Of a stretch of DNA of 64,000 bases, positions 47,724 through 56,520 are shown piece after piece. The notes below the pieces were generated by a model that searched no databases, was not told the DNA's origin, and worked only from the letters and a program-made list of their open reading frames with translations. The position numbers and the translations under genes were made by a program. How positions within the stretch are numbered: the first letter of the stretch is position 1; each line of letters starts with the position of its first letter. Origin of the DNA: an uncultured Clostridia bacterium (lineage in GTDB: Bacteria; Bacillota; Clostridia; Oscillospirales; Acutalibacteraceae); the NCBI GenBank assembly GCA_947589415.1, contig CANQBP010000006.1:23944-87943 (forward strand), written 5' to 3'.

Positions 47724-48563
47724 TTAAACTTCAACTTCACCGTCCAGCTTAACTTCGTTGATATGTCCTCTAATCAAGTTTTCAAGTGCTGTCTTTGCTG
47801 CCGGTACATCGGCATACGAAGCAGCTTTTACGGCAAAAGATGTAACAACAATCTTTACATCCGGGATAGAGTTGCCTCCTACTGTTGCAGGACCTGTAGC
47901 TGAACCCATTGCTCCGCCTTCACTCAAAAACTTAACGCCGGTAAACAACTCTGTTGTTTCAGTGGTCTGCTTACCTTTATTGGTTTCGGTGGCCGGATAC
48001 AGCTCTTCGAGTTTACCTGTACCCGCTTTGCCGCAATAATAGTAGATAGCACTATCTGCAATTGCCACACCGGCCGCATCCCAATTTGTGCTGTCAAGAT
48101 TTTCAAGAGTAGCATATTTTGAAGTAAAATCAGACATACCTATTCTCTTATAATATTTCCTAACTGTCTTACCATTATCATCGACATCAACGACACGATA
48201 TCTTTTAGGATTTGCTGTTCTATCAGCAGAAGCATCATTATAATCACTTTGCGAGATTTCTACAAAGAACGAAAGAGCTGTCGCTACAAATGTGTTTGCC
48301 TTAGATTCTGCGGTATTTGTAACCTTCGGGTTTTTGTCAAACTCCGAACCGGGCTGATAAATGTGATCTTTTTTCGGATTCCAATTTGACTCTGTCTGTT
48401 CTATGTCAATACCTTCAGACGTAAATACGTTCGTCTTTCTTTCACTAAGTGCGGTCAAATAGGCAAATGTTGCCGAAAATGAAACTGCTGCAACCACGCC
48501 CAAAGCAGTAACCGCTGTAACAACTTTAAGTAATTTTTTATTTTTCTTTGTTGCTTTTTTCAT
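47724..48563 (-). CDS. TasA/camelysin-like protein with SipW-type leader (1)
   Basis: About 279 residues from the ATG at 48563 (GGAGGATT upstream). The leader KLLKVVTAVTALGVVAAVSFSATFAYLTALSERKTNVFTSEGIDI is the SipW-dependent type: AYLT near the cleavage site, then N-x-F-T-x-G-x-D-I, and a W at residue about 66 (ESNWNPKKD). The mature part is a beta-rich domain. It has no sorting signal, so it may be a secreted fibre subunit, as with TasA. It lies in the sipW operon. Confidence 0.82.
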   Translation of the reverse strand: MKKATKKNKKLLKVVTAVTALGVVAAVSFSATFAYLTALSERKTNVFTSEGIDIEQTESNWNPKKDHIYQPGSEFDKNPKVTNTAESKANTFVATALSFFVEISQSDYNDASADRTANPKRYRVVDVDDNGKTVRKYYKRIGMSDFTSKYATLENLDSTNWDAAGVAIADSAIYYYCGKAGTGKLEELYPATETNKGKQTTETTELFTGVKFLSEGGAMGSATGPATVGGNSIPDVKIVVTSFAVKAASYADVPAAKTALENLIRGHINEVKLDGEVEV

Positions 48564-48596
48564 GGTATAATCCTCCATTCTCAAAATATTAAAATA

Positions 48597-49613
48597 TTAG
48601 TCGCTAACACCAAGATCATCTAAGTTAGTGATTGCCGGGAAACACTCCTTGAGCTCTTCCTTGATTTTGTCTACAGTTCCAACGTTTTTAGTCTGTACGG
48701 CAGAAGCTACAACAACGATTCTGAACTCAGGCAAACCGTCCGAGTTACCTGTTGCAATTACTACCTCATTAGTACCAGTCATATCGTGAAGAGGGGTTTG
48801 ATAATCAGCATTGCCATCATCACAACCATCGCAGCCTGTTACCTTAAACATATGACGGTTGCCACTTACATCTTCATCAAGTTTATCAAGTGACTCAAGC
48901 GGTATAACCTTTGAAAAAAGGTTAGGTGTTGCATGATCGCTGTTAAGCACGGTCAACGTATCTACGCCTTCTCCGCCGCCGTTTTTCGTACCATAGTAGT
49001 AGTAGTCACACCATTGACCTTCTTCCAGAATGAAATGACTAGTATCATATTCTCCATTGGATTTGACACTTGTACTAATATTCTTCTCATCAGCTGACAA
49101 AGTATTAGGATCAGCAACATCTGTCGTTCCGATTGAAGTCTTAGCAAAGTAAGTCTTGAAGTCTGTGGGTGATATTGTATGCCAGTTACCATAAGCAGGG
49201 CAATGTCCTCCCACACCCGCATCAACATCTAAACCATTGTTGTTACACTTTACCTGATAAGTTACCCTTAGTGCAACATACTCATCGGAATCGGAGTCAT
49301 TAGCAACAAAGGGGTTTTTGTCAATAGGTGTGCCGGGAACATAACTCTTAGCAACATTTTTACCGATAGCACCACCAGTATAGGATTGTGTGCCATCAAC
49401 AGTAATACCCTTATCTGCGGGAATGTTCTCGCCGTCCCATTTCGGCTCATACAGCGCTGCCGAGAGGCTCGGGTTAGCCGTAAATGTGTTTTCTGCACTT
49501 TCCATATCGGAAAGCATTGCCATGGTCAGCGCGGAAGTAACTCCAGCAACGAGTGCTACGGAAGTTACACCGAGAATGGCGTGTTTAACTCTTTTTTTAG
49601 TAGTTTTTTCCAT
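48597..49613 (-). CDS. TasA/camelysin-like protein with SipW-type leader (2)
   Basis: 338 residues. The leader HAILGVTSVALVAGVTSALTMAMLSDMESAENTFTANPSLSAAL has the SipW-type N-x-F-T pattern; YEPKWDG provides the conserved Trp region. The domain is beta-rich, with several Cys (CNNNGLD, GGHCPAY, GCDGCDDG) that could bind metal or form disulfides. No C-terminal anchor is seen. AGGAGG precedes the ATG. Confidence 0.8.
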   Translation of the reverse strand: MEKTTKKRVKHAILGVTSVALVAGVTSALTMAMLSDMESAENTFTANPSLSAALYEPKWDGENIPADKGITVDGTQSYTGGAIGKNVAKSYVPGTPIDKNPFVANDSDSDEYVALRVTYQVKCNNNGLDVDAGVGGHCPAYGNWHTISPTDFKTYFAKTSIGTTDVADPNTLSADEKNISTSVKSNGEYDTSHFILEEGQWCDYYYYGTKNGGGEGVDTLTVLNSDHATPNLFSKVIPLESLDKLDEDVSGNRHMFKVTGCDGCDDGNADYQTPLHDMTGTNEVVIATGNSDGLPEFRIVVVASAVQTKNVGTVDKIKEELKECFPAITNLDDLGVSD

Positions 49614-49699
49614 AGTGTTTTCCTCCTAAATGAATTTAGATTTTATTTTGCTTAACGCATCGGGGGGTGATGCGATCAAACCGTGTTTTCGCATGGGTA

Positions 49700-50443
49700 T
49701 CATGATGAAGAAATCTCCTCACCTTTGGCTTTAAGACTAATTTGGGCAATATTACTGTTAGTGCTTCCCCATGCTTCATATATATAATCTTTAGTAATAT
49801 CACCTGTGCCGTCGTTCTTTTGAGCCTGCACCGTATCGGTTATAAAGGTAAGACTGATATCTTTTGCCTCATCTTCAACGCCCGTGAACGTTATATTGCC
49901 GCCCGTGAAAAGCTCTGCCGTCCTGTGGTTCGGCTCAAGCGCATACTTATAATAATAGTAGCCGTCAGTTCCCTTGTACCAATATTCCGTGTTAAGGTTA
50001 GTATCAAGAATCTTAGCTGTCGTAAGCTCCTCATATGCAGTTCCGGCTGTGTCTGTACCTGTCGGACCGGTAAACACCGGCAATACACGGACAAAAACAG
50101 TCTTTTTACCTTGATATCCGGGATTTTCAACACGTACGTCCTTATCATTTATCGTGCGCACCCAATCGGTTGGCTGCGGCGCTGTTTCATCGGTTATCAC
50201 TGTCGAATATTCGCCGCCCTCCGTCGTAAAGCCAGTTCCGTGCTTCTCCACAATCGCTGTATTAGTCACGGTATAGCCCTTAAAGCTGTTCAACTTTCTT
50301 TCAGTCCCTGCCGTCAGAAACGCAGATGACACGGCTACCGTTAAAACGCTAACAGCAGCTATCCCCACAATTCCCAATGAAAATTTCAGCCGCTTTTTCG
50401 CTCGCACACCCTTAAATTTCGTGAGTACATTCAATACTTTCAC
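49700..50443 (-). CDS. Surface protein with SipW-type leader (3)
   Basis: 247 residues. The leader SLGIVGIAAVSVLTVAVSSAFLTAGTERKLNSFKGYTVTN matches the SipW-dependent type: AFLT, then N-x-F-x-G. The mature part is a short beta-rich domain without an anchor. The GTG at 50443 is only 2 bp from the sipW stop, so translation is coupled with the peptidase; a TTG at 50434 is an alternative start. Confidence 0.78.
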   Translation of the reverse strand: MKVLNVLTKFKGVRAKKRLKFSLGIVGIAAVSVLTVAVSSAFLTAGTERKLNSFKGYTVTNTAIVEKHGTGFTTEGGEYSTVITDETAPQPTDWVRTINDKDVRVENPGYQGKKTVFVRVLPVFTGPTGTDTAGTAYEELTTAKILDTNLNTEYWYKGTDGYYYYKYALEPNHRTAELFTGGNITFTGVEDEAKDISLTFITDTVQAQKNDGTGDITKDYIYEAWGSTNSNIAQISLKAKGEEISSS

Positions 50444-50445
50444 CT

Positions 50446-51063
50446 CTATTCCGATTCATCTGTCTGATTTTCCCCGGTTTCGCCGCTGCTGCGGTTTGAA
50501 TACTTCTCTATGAGATTATTCGCAACCAACAGAATTACGAAAACCGCAATGTATGTGATTAACAATATCTTCGCAACAGGAGAAGATGCCATACTTAGCA
50601 GACTTCCTGCAAAAGGTATTGAAAAATCAGATGCTTTGCCTATGACCTTGCTGTACGGTATTCCGCTTTCATTCAGCCCGATTGCATTGGCTATGCCGTG
50701 TGTCGTAAGCGTTTTATTTTCCTTATCTATATCCACGACCATGTGGGTCACTACAAAATCGTCGTCAAGCATATATGTTATCGCATCACCATTCTTTATG
50801 TCCTCAAAGGCTATCGAATGTACATATACAAGACTTCCCACATCATAACCGTGTATATTCTCTATCCCGTATTCTTCCTTGTAGTACTGCCTGTCGCTGT
50901 CACTAACACTCGAAAGAACCATACTTCCGCTTCCGACGGCTTTCGGATCGTAGCCGAACATCTTAGGTATATAGTAGATTCCCGCAACGAGAATGACCGC
51001 CGCCGCAAGCAAAACCGTCATAACGTTTTCTAAAATCTTCAATGCCTTCAATGTTCGACTCAC
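50446..51063 (-). CDS. sipW: SipW-type signal peptidase (ER/archaeal-type, His catalytic)
   Basis: 205 residues. One N-terminal membrane segment (VMTVLLAAAVILVAGIYYIP) and one near 165-185 are seen. The catalytic Ser is in AVGSGSMVLSS, and VVTHMVVDID carries the His that replaces the Lys of LepB-type enzymes. This type processes TasA-like precursors with special leaders. Four such precursors follow in the operon. A GTG start at 51063 overlaps the ribosome site AAAGGAA; a nearby TTG is possible. Confidence 0.92.
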   Translation of the reverse strand: MSRTLKALKILENVMTVLLAAAVILVAGIYYIPKMFGYDPKAVGSGSMVLSSVSDSDRQYYKEEYGIENIHGYDVGSLVYVHSIAFEDIKNGDAITYMLDDDFVVTHMVVDIDKENKTLTTHGIANAIGLNESGIPYSKVIGKASDFSIPFAGSLLSMASSPVAKILLITYIAVFVILLVANNLIEKYSNRSSGETGENQTDESE

Positions 51064-51075
51064 TTCCTTTTTACA

Positions 51076-54000
51076 TTAACTTTTCTCAACCTTAATGGTA
51101 TTCTTGATAGACGACATATCACTTTCGATATCTTTGTTATCGGTTTCGTTACGTTTATTATAGAACGTTACCGTAGCTTCTGCAAGGTCTTTCACAGTAT
51201 TTTTGTATTTTACTTCAATACCGTTGTTTGCTCCGGATGTAAATGGAGCAGCATTAAATGTAGCGATTATGTTGTCCCCATCATCGGTTGCAAAAGCAGA
51301 TGATGCAAAATCATATCTCCAACCGAGTCCGTTTTCAACGCCAAGCTCCGTTACCTTGTAGATAAAGCCGGGTTCAACCTTAACGGTAGTACTGTCAGTG
51401 TAGTAGTATGACGTATCCGTTGTATCCGATACCGGATTAATCCTTGTCGAATCTTTGCCAAACTTCAAAACAACATAGCTTGTGCTTATCGGAGCGAGTT
51501 GCGGGCTTAGTCCGAGGTCCGCATTAAGAGCATACTTGTCAACCTTGAATACGAAACTTTGTTCTGCTTCCGTATAGCCGAGATAACCGTGCGGGTCTTC
51601 TGGTGGAGATTTCGTACCAACACCAATACTTGCAGGGAAGTTATGCGGATTATCATTCTCTGCGTAATACAGCTTGTCTATATACTTCTCGATTGTGAGG
51701 TATGCCGCAACTCTTTTATTGGTAACTTGGATTTCACGAGTAGTGGTTGTCGACGAACTACTACCCTTATTATACTTAAGCTTATTTAATGTACCTGCAC
51801 TCTGTGGATTCCAAAACGTATTATCGTCTGGACTTAGTTCATATTCTCTAGGTATCGGCATTACACCCTGGTCTAAAGTTAGTTGATTATTGGTAGTCAA
51901 ATACTCAACTTTTTCGCACGTCCAACCCTCTTGTGGCTTCTCGGTTAACTCCCATATCGTTCCTATAGGAACATTACGGATAGTGCATGGAGTACCCTTA
52001 CTAAAAGTAATTGTTATTGTGCCTTTTTGACCGTTTACATTTTCCAGTTCGAACTCACTTTCCACTCCTGCAACATCTTTTGTAAACTTATGAACAGCAG
52101 GATCGTATCCGTCAGGCAGAGCCAAAGTCACTACTGCTTCAAATTCTATATCATCATCACCCGGCTGGGGATCGGTGATTACTTTTGAAATTTTCAGGTT
52201 TCCGAGATTTGGTGTATTTTCTACGGTAACAGTCTCATCACCTTCAAAATTAACCCACATTGTAGAAGTGCCTCTTCTAAATGTGTGAGAAGCATTATCA
52301 GACGTTACATTATTTGTCCAATTTCCCGCCTTAAGCCCTGCAAGTTCAGAAACCACCTTACCATAGTCTTCCGACACATCTTCCTCATACACATTGTATT
52401 GTATTCCCACAGGTACGCCTTCTACTGTCACAGGCTCATTCTTGCTAACTTTAACCCATGCTACACGAGCAGTAGTCCCGTCTGGAATAATAGTCAGTGA
52501 TTTACTCTGCCCCGAACCTACTTTATATGTTATATTAGAATTATCAAGATCATCAAGAGTAACACTACTACTACTACCTTTACGGAAAATTATTTTAATA
52601 GGGAAGCCATGATCGTCATAACCCAATGTACCTAAATTAGAATTTAAAGCCTTTTCGATTGTCAATGTGCCGGTTTGAATAACTTTCTTTTCATTGGTTA
52701 TTTTTACCGTTTCTTGCTCATGGTCGAAAACATCGCTATCTTTTTTGTCAGTAGTACCGTCCTGCTCAATTTCGGTTTTAGTCTTTGTCCATCCGTTAGG
52801 AACTACTTCGTCAACAGTGTACTTTACTCCATATGGAATACCCTTAACAGTTTTTGAAGCGTTTGCCGTAATACCTGTTACCTCAAAAGTAGCCGTATCA
52901 CTCATGGGATCGCCCACATAAGTTAGATTTACCTGACTACTATCAACTGTTATTAAATCTTTCCAGTAATCCCAGTCGAACACTTCGCCCTTAGCGGATT
53001 GTAAAGTAACCTTGAAAGCAAACGTTTGACTTCGATCCGCAGTTTCTGTAACATTGCTGCCAAATGCTTTACTTAATATGAGTTCACCTGTCAATCTCTT
53101 ATTGGTAACAGTAACTTTATGGTCAGGACCTTCGGTAACTTTTATATTTGTATTGGGCGTTATCGTTTGTTGTGTCCAGTATTTTCCGAAACCACTCTCT
53201 GTTATCGTAACTACCGTACCAACAGGTATGCCGCTGATCGTAACCGTATCTCCGGCTTTCATTTTAAATGTACCATTGCTATCAACTGTGTTGCCGGTCG
53301 AAGCGGACGAACCATCTATTACAAGACCGGAATAGTCGTCAACGCTCCACCCTGCTGAACCAAACACGTTTGTTATCTCTACTTGCATGGTAAACTCATC
53401 GGCTGTCGACTTACTTCCGTCTGCCAGTTTCTTTTCTACGGATATGCTTCCGGTTTTTACCTCTCTTGTGTAAATGGCTTCTATCTGCACCTTATTGTCA
53501 TTAGCAACCTTGTTTACATCATTAAATTTAAACGTGTCAGTACCGTCTGAACCTCGTACTGCCGCAGTCGGATTACCGCCGGAAGTACCTGAACCGTATT
53601 CCAACTCGGGCTCTGAAATGTTGTAATATGTTCCAAGCGTCCTCGATGATGTATTGTAAGTCGGTAGCTGCGTACTACTGTTTACACTCGGTTTATACAA
53701 CGTATCAGACTGCTTTATCTGCATTTCAGAACCAACCGTAAACTGTCCCGTAAATACTGCGGACTGATCATACATAAGATTAAGTGCGCCGCTACTACTT
53801 GTTTGCTCTGCCGTACTTGATGTTGCATACGAAAGCCACGGTCTTGTAACAGATGTAGATCCGGTATTCTTTCTTTGCGCTTTCGGATCGATAAGTTCAT
53901 AGTTGGTTGTCGCTACTGCGTGGGCAATACTTGAATTAAAGCCGACATCACTCGCAAACTCATTCAAATATTTCTTATCAGACTGGTTACTTGGTCTTGT

Positions 54001-56130
54001 AACTTGAGTTGTATATTGAGCTGCCCCGTCGGACGTCCGATTTTTATAAAATCCATTGTTATCTTCCTTTGTATCAAGTATATTAAAACAGTTTACGTTC
54101 GAGCTCATTTTAGAACTTATGTTACTATTTGTTGGAGTATCCAACGTTAGATTATAGAATGTACCATTATTATTCCAATTTATATTATTCGGAATATCAC
54201 CTGTCCTAGAGGGATTGACTCGAGCAACTATAATATTTTTAAATGTTCCGTTATAATCCATTCTGTATATATCGTTTCCGCAACTATACAAACTACCCAA
54301 AGGAGTCCATTTTGTACCACCAGTTCCACCAAACGTATATACATATGTTACTGCATCAGTAAACCACCACGAACTAACCTTAGAGAAATCAATATAGATA
54401 TGCCCCCTATCAAAGACCCTCTGTGTTGTAGCCGCATAGCCGGAACCATCCGCCAACAAAACTGTCTGTCCGTAATTTTCATTAACATCACCGCCGGTTG
54501 GGTGTGTGTTAAAATACTCCCTGTTATATCGTCTGATAACCGTACTACCGGGATACAACAAACCTGTGTCGTGTACCTCACTCGGTTTCGTTCCCTTATT
54601 CGATACTGTATAGTTTACAACATCACTATCAGCTATTGCCAATGTCTGACTTTTAAGACCGTCATTTACTCCGGCAACGCTAACTTTATCAGTTATAGTC
54701 AGCATATCCTCACTGGGATCTACAGGCATATTGAACTGAACAAAAAGGTTAGAATTTAACATACCACGTTCCATGTAGAACATGGTCAATGTATGTTCTT
54801 TTCCGTCATCTAAATGCAATTTTTCAAAAGTGGTTGAAAGATCTTTTTCGCTCTTTTTAATGGCACTTTTAGAAACTCTTATGTTAGAATCATTCGACAA
54901 ATAATCACCAACATTCGCCGAAAACAAAACTCCTGATTTTTTACTGTTAAAATCAATATAGCCCTCTGCCTGTTTGTGGGCACCGCCCATGTCAAGCACC
55001 AATTCGTTATCAATGAAAACCCAAACGTCATCATCACCACGGAAAGTAAAGTAAGCTCTGTTGTCCTCACTTGTACCATGCTCTCCCGACCATTCTTCAC
55101 CATCAGTTGTTCCGTTTTCGTTCATTTGAAAATTTATGCTGTACTTCACACCGAAACCATAGTTCAACTGTGACCCGTTCGTAATACTTTCGCTATTACT
55201 ATTAAACGGGAAGAAACCAAAAGTATCTTTCTTTGCACTATCAGTAGATTTTCTGTAATGATCAATATCATAAATCGTATTTGTACCTGCTGCCACTCTT
55301 CCGGAGGAATTGACGTAGACACCATTTTTAGAGCTGTCAAATTGATACCCCGGTCCAAACTGCTCCATAATTGATCCACCAGGAGTATAGTTACCGCTAT
55401 ATTGTGTACCTATCTTTACCGACTCCGATGTTGCATAAAAAGGATAAGATTTATTATCATAAACCGTTCCAACTTTATGGCCGTCATAAGTTTTATCTAA
55501 AAAGTCCTCATCAAAATACGGCAGATTAACACCATTGGATGTGGGAACCAAATTTCCCTTACTATCCGTGCTACTTCCGTTTACCAATCCTTGTGCTACC
55601 GCATAGAACTGCGGAGTTGCTGTACTACCAGTATAACCTTTATCTTCTGTATAATCGCTAGATCTAAAAGCAAGGTTTGCTGCCCATACAAAATTATACA
55701 AACTTTTTCCATAATCCTCAAAACCCCCGGCATTAAACTCACTATTGTTGTAGCTTGTTTGTGATTTTGCATTAGATCCTTTATAATAATTTTCGTCGTC
55801 AGCCCTCCAGAACTGACCAAAATACAAGGGATAATTCCACCCGTTGGTTCTAGCATAATTAGAAATAGCTTCATTCAGATATCTGAAAGGTCTTTTTAAG
55901 TTACCCTGTTCAGAACCTGTTCCGTTACCGGTAACCATGGCATCATTGTAGTAGTCATAGAAATCTGTATCAACATACACAATCTCTCTTGACGGGTAAA
56001 CTGCCTCTACTTTCTGATTGCTCTGCGCTACCCCATACCAAACGAGTCCCGAAAGCAGGACGGTAAGACTGAGGACAAAGGCAAGAGCCCTATACCTCTT
56101 AGTGTGTACATTCTTAAATCTTATGTTCAT
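51076..56130 (-). CDS. Giant fibro-slime/DUF5979-type surface adhesin
   Basis: 1684 residues. A signal peptide lies at about residues 14-43. A fibro-slime-like domain is at about 290-470, with YFTFRGDDDVWVFIDNELV and LVLDMGGAHKQAEGYI. Ser/Thr/Asn-rich sequence and DUF5979/Cna-like beta repeats follow at about 890-1310 onward (SISVEKKL, ELILSKAF, TLTIEKAL, NLKISKVI). The C-terminal module (about 1475-1684, from TIEKYIDKLYY) ends ESDMSSIKNTIKVEKS with no membrane anchor. AGGGAGG precedes the ATG. The next gene is sipW, 12 bp away. Confidence 0.88.
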   Translation of the reverse strand: MNIRFKNVHTKRYRALAFVLSLTVLLSGLVWYGVAQSNQKVEAVYPSREIVYVDTDFYDYYNDAMVTGNGTGSEQGNLKRPFRYLNEAISNYARTNGWNYPLYFGQFWRADDENYYKGSNAKSQTSYNNSEFNAGGFEDYGKSLYNFVWAANLAFRSSDYTEDKGYTGSTATPQFYAVAQGLVNGSSTDSKGNLVPTSNGVNLPYFDEDFLDKTYDGHKVGTVYDNKSYPFYATSESVKIGTQYSGNYTPGGSIMEQFGPGYQFDSSKNGVYVNSSGRVAAGTNTIYDIDHYRKSTDSAKKDTFGFFPFNSNSESITNGSQLNYGFGVKYSINFQMNENGTTDGEEWSGEHGTSEDNRAYFTFRGDDDVWVFIDNELVLDMGGAHKQAEGYIDFNSKKSGVLFSANVGDYLSNDSNIRVSKSAIKKSEKDLSTTFEKLHLDDGKEHTLTMFYMERGMLNSNLFVQFNMPVDPSEDMLTITDKVSVAGVNDGLKSQTLAIADSDVVNYTVSNKGTKPSEVHDTGLLYPGSTVIRRYNREYFNTHPTGGDVNENYGQTVLLADGSGYAATTQRVFDRGHIYIDFSKVSSWWFTDAVTYVYTFGGTGGTKWTPLGSLYSCGNDIYRMDYNGTFKNIIVARVNPSRTGDIPNNINWNNNGTFYNLTLDTPTNSNISSKMSSNVNCFNILDTKEDNNGFYKNRTSDGAAQYTTQVTRPSNQSDKKYLNEFASDVGFNSSIAHAVATTNYELIDPKAQRKNTGSTSVTRPWLSYATSSTAEQTSSSGALNLMYDQSAVFTGQFTVGSEMQIKQSDTLYKPSVNSSTQLPTYNTSSRTLGTYYNISEPELEYGSGTSGGNPTAAVRGSDGTDTFKFNDVNKVANDNKVQIEAIYTREVKTGSISVEKKLADGSKSTADEFTMQVEITNVFGSAGWSVDDYSGLVIDGSSASTGNTVDSNGTFKMKAGDTVTISGIPVGTVVTITESGFGKYWTQQTITPNTNIKVTEGPDHKVTVTNKRLTGELILSKAFGSNVTETADRSQTFAFKVTLQSAKGEVFDWDYWKDLITVDSSQVNLTYVGDPMSDTATFEVTGITANASKTVKGIPYGVKYTVDEVVPNGWTKTKTEIEQDGTTDKKDSDVFDHEQETVKITNEKKVIQTGTLTIEKALNSNLGTLGYDDHGFPIKIIFRKGSSSSVTLDDLDNSNITYKVGSGQSKSLTIIPDGTTARVAWVKVSKNEPVTVEGVPVGIQYNVYEEDVSEDYGKVVSELAGLKAGNWTNNVTSDNASHTFRRGTSTMWVNFEGDETVTVENTPNLGNLKISKVITDPQPGDDDIEFEAVVTLALPDGYDPAVHKFTKDVAGVESEFELENVNGQKGTITITFSKGTPCTIRNVPIGTIWELTEKPQEGWTCEKVEYLTTNNQLTLDQGVMPIPREYELSPDDNTFWNPQSAGTLNKLKYNKGSSSSTTTTREIQVTNKRVAAYLTIEKYIDKLYYAENDNPHNFPASIGVGTKSPPEDPHGYLGYTEAEQSFVFKVDKYALNADLGLSPQLAPISTSYVVLKFGKDSTRINPVSDTTDTSYYYTDSTTVKVEPGFIYKVTELGVENGLGWRYDFASSAFATDDGDNIIATFNAAPFTSGANNGIEVKYKNTVKDLAEATVTFYNKRNETDNKDIESDMSSIKNTIKVEKS

Positions 56131-56260
56131 AAAAAATCCTCCCTTTCCGGAAAGTCAATCTATTTCTGCTGTAAACCCCTTAACAGCCCCGTGTATGAAC
56201 CCTGTGTGCCGTTCCATATATCAAGCCAAATACACACGACCCCATACTTTATCTAAATTC

Positions 56261-56289
56261 ATTGTAGCACTTAATTTTTCCTTTGTCAA
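56261..56289 (-). promoter_or_regulatory. Sigma-A type promoter of the giant adhesin-sipW operon
   Basis: TTGACA (56284-56289) and TACAAT (56261-56266) with 17-bp spacing on the minus strand. A leader of about 125 nt follows. The remainder of 56290-56469 shows no gene. Confidence 0.82.
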
Positions 56290-56469
56290 TAAGCCAAAGT
56301 AAACAAAATGCTTATTTTTTATGTATTTTTGCCGAAAAATAAGGAAATCTTAACATATTTATACATATTTATATGCATATTACCAAATTCAAGTTTTATT
56401 TTATTTCAAAAAGCGTGACCTGTCCCTCTCATAATCAGCAGGAAATTTCTGCCGATATTTTCTTTTTCA

Positions 56470-56508
56470 CAAAAACCGACGAGGATATAATTTATATACC
56501 CCCGCCGT
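56470..56508 (-). terminator. Terminator of the broken adhesin gene
   Basis: CGGCGGGGGTATA pairs with TATATCCTCGTCG through several G-U pairs on the minus strand, and GGTTTTTGTG follows. Confidence 0.65.
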
Positions 56509-56520
56509 GAGTTATAAAAA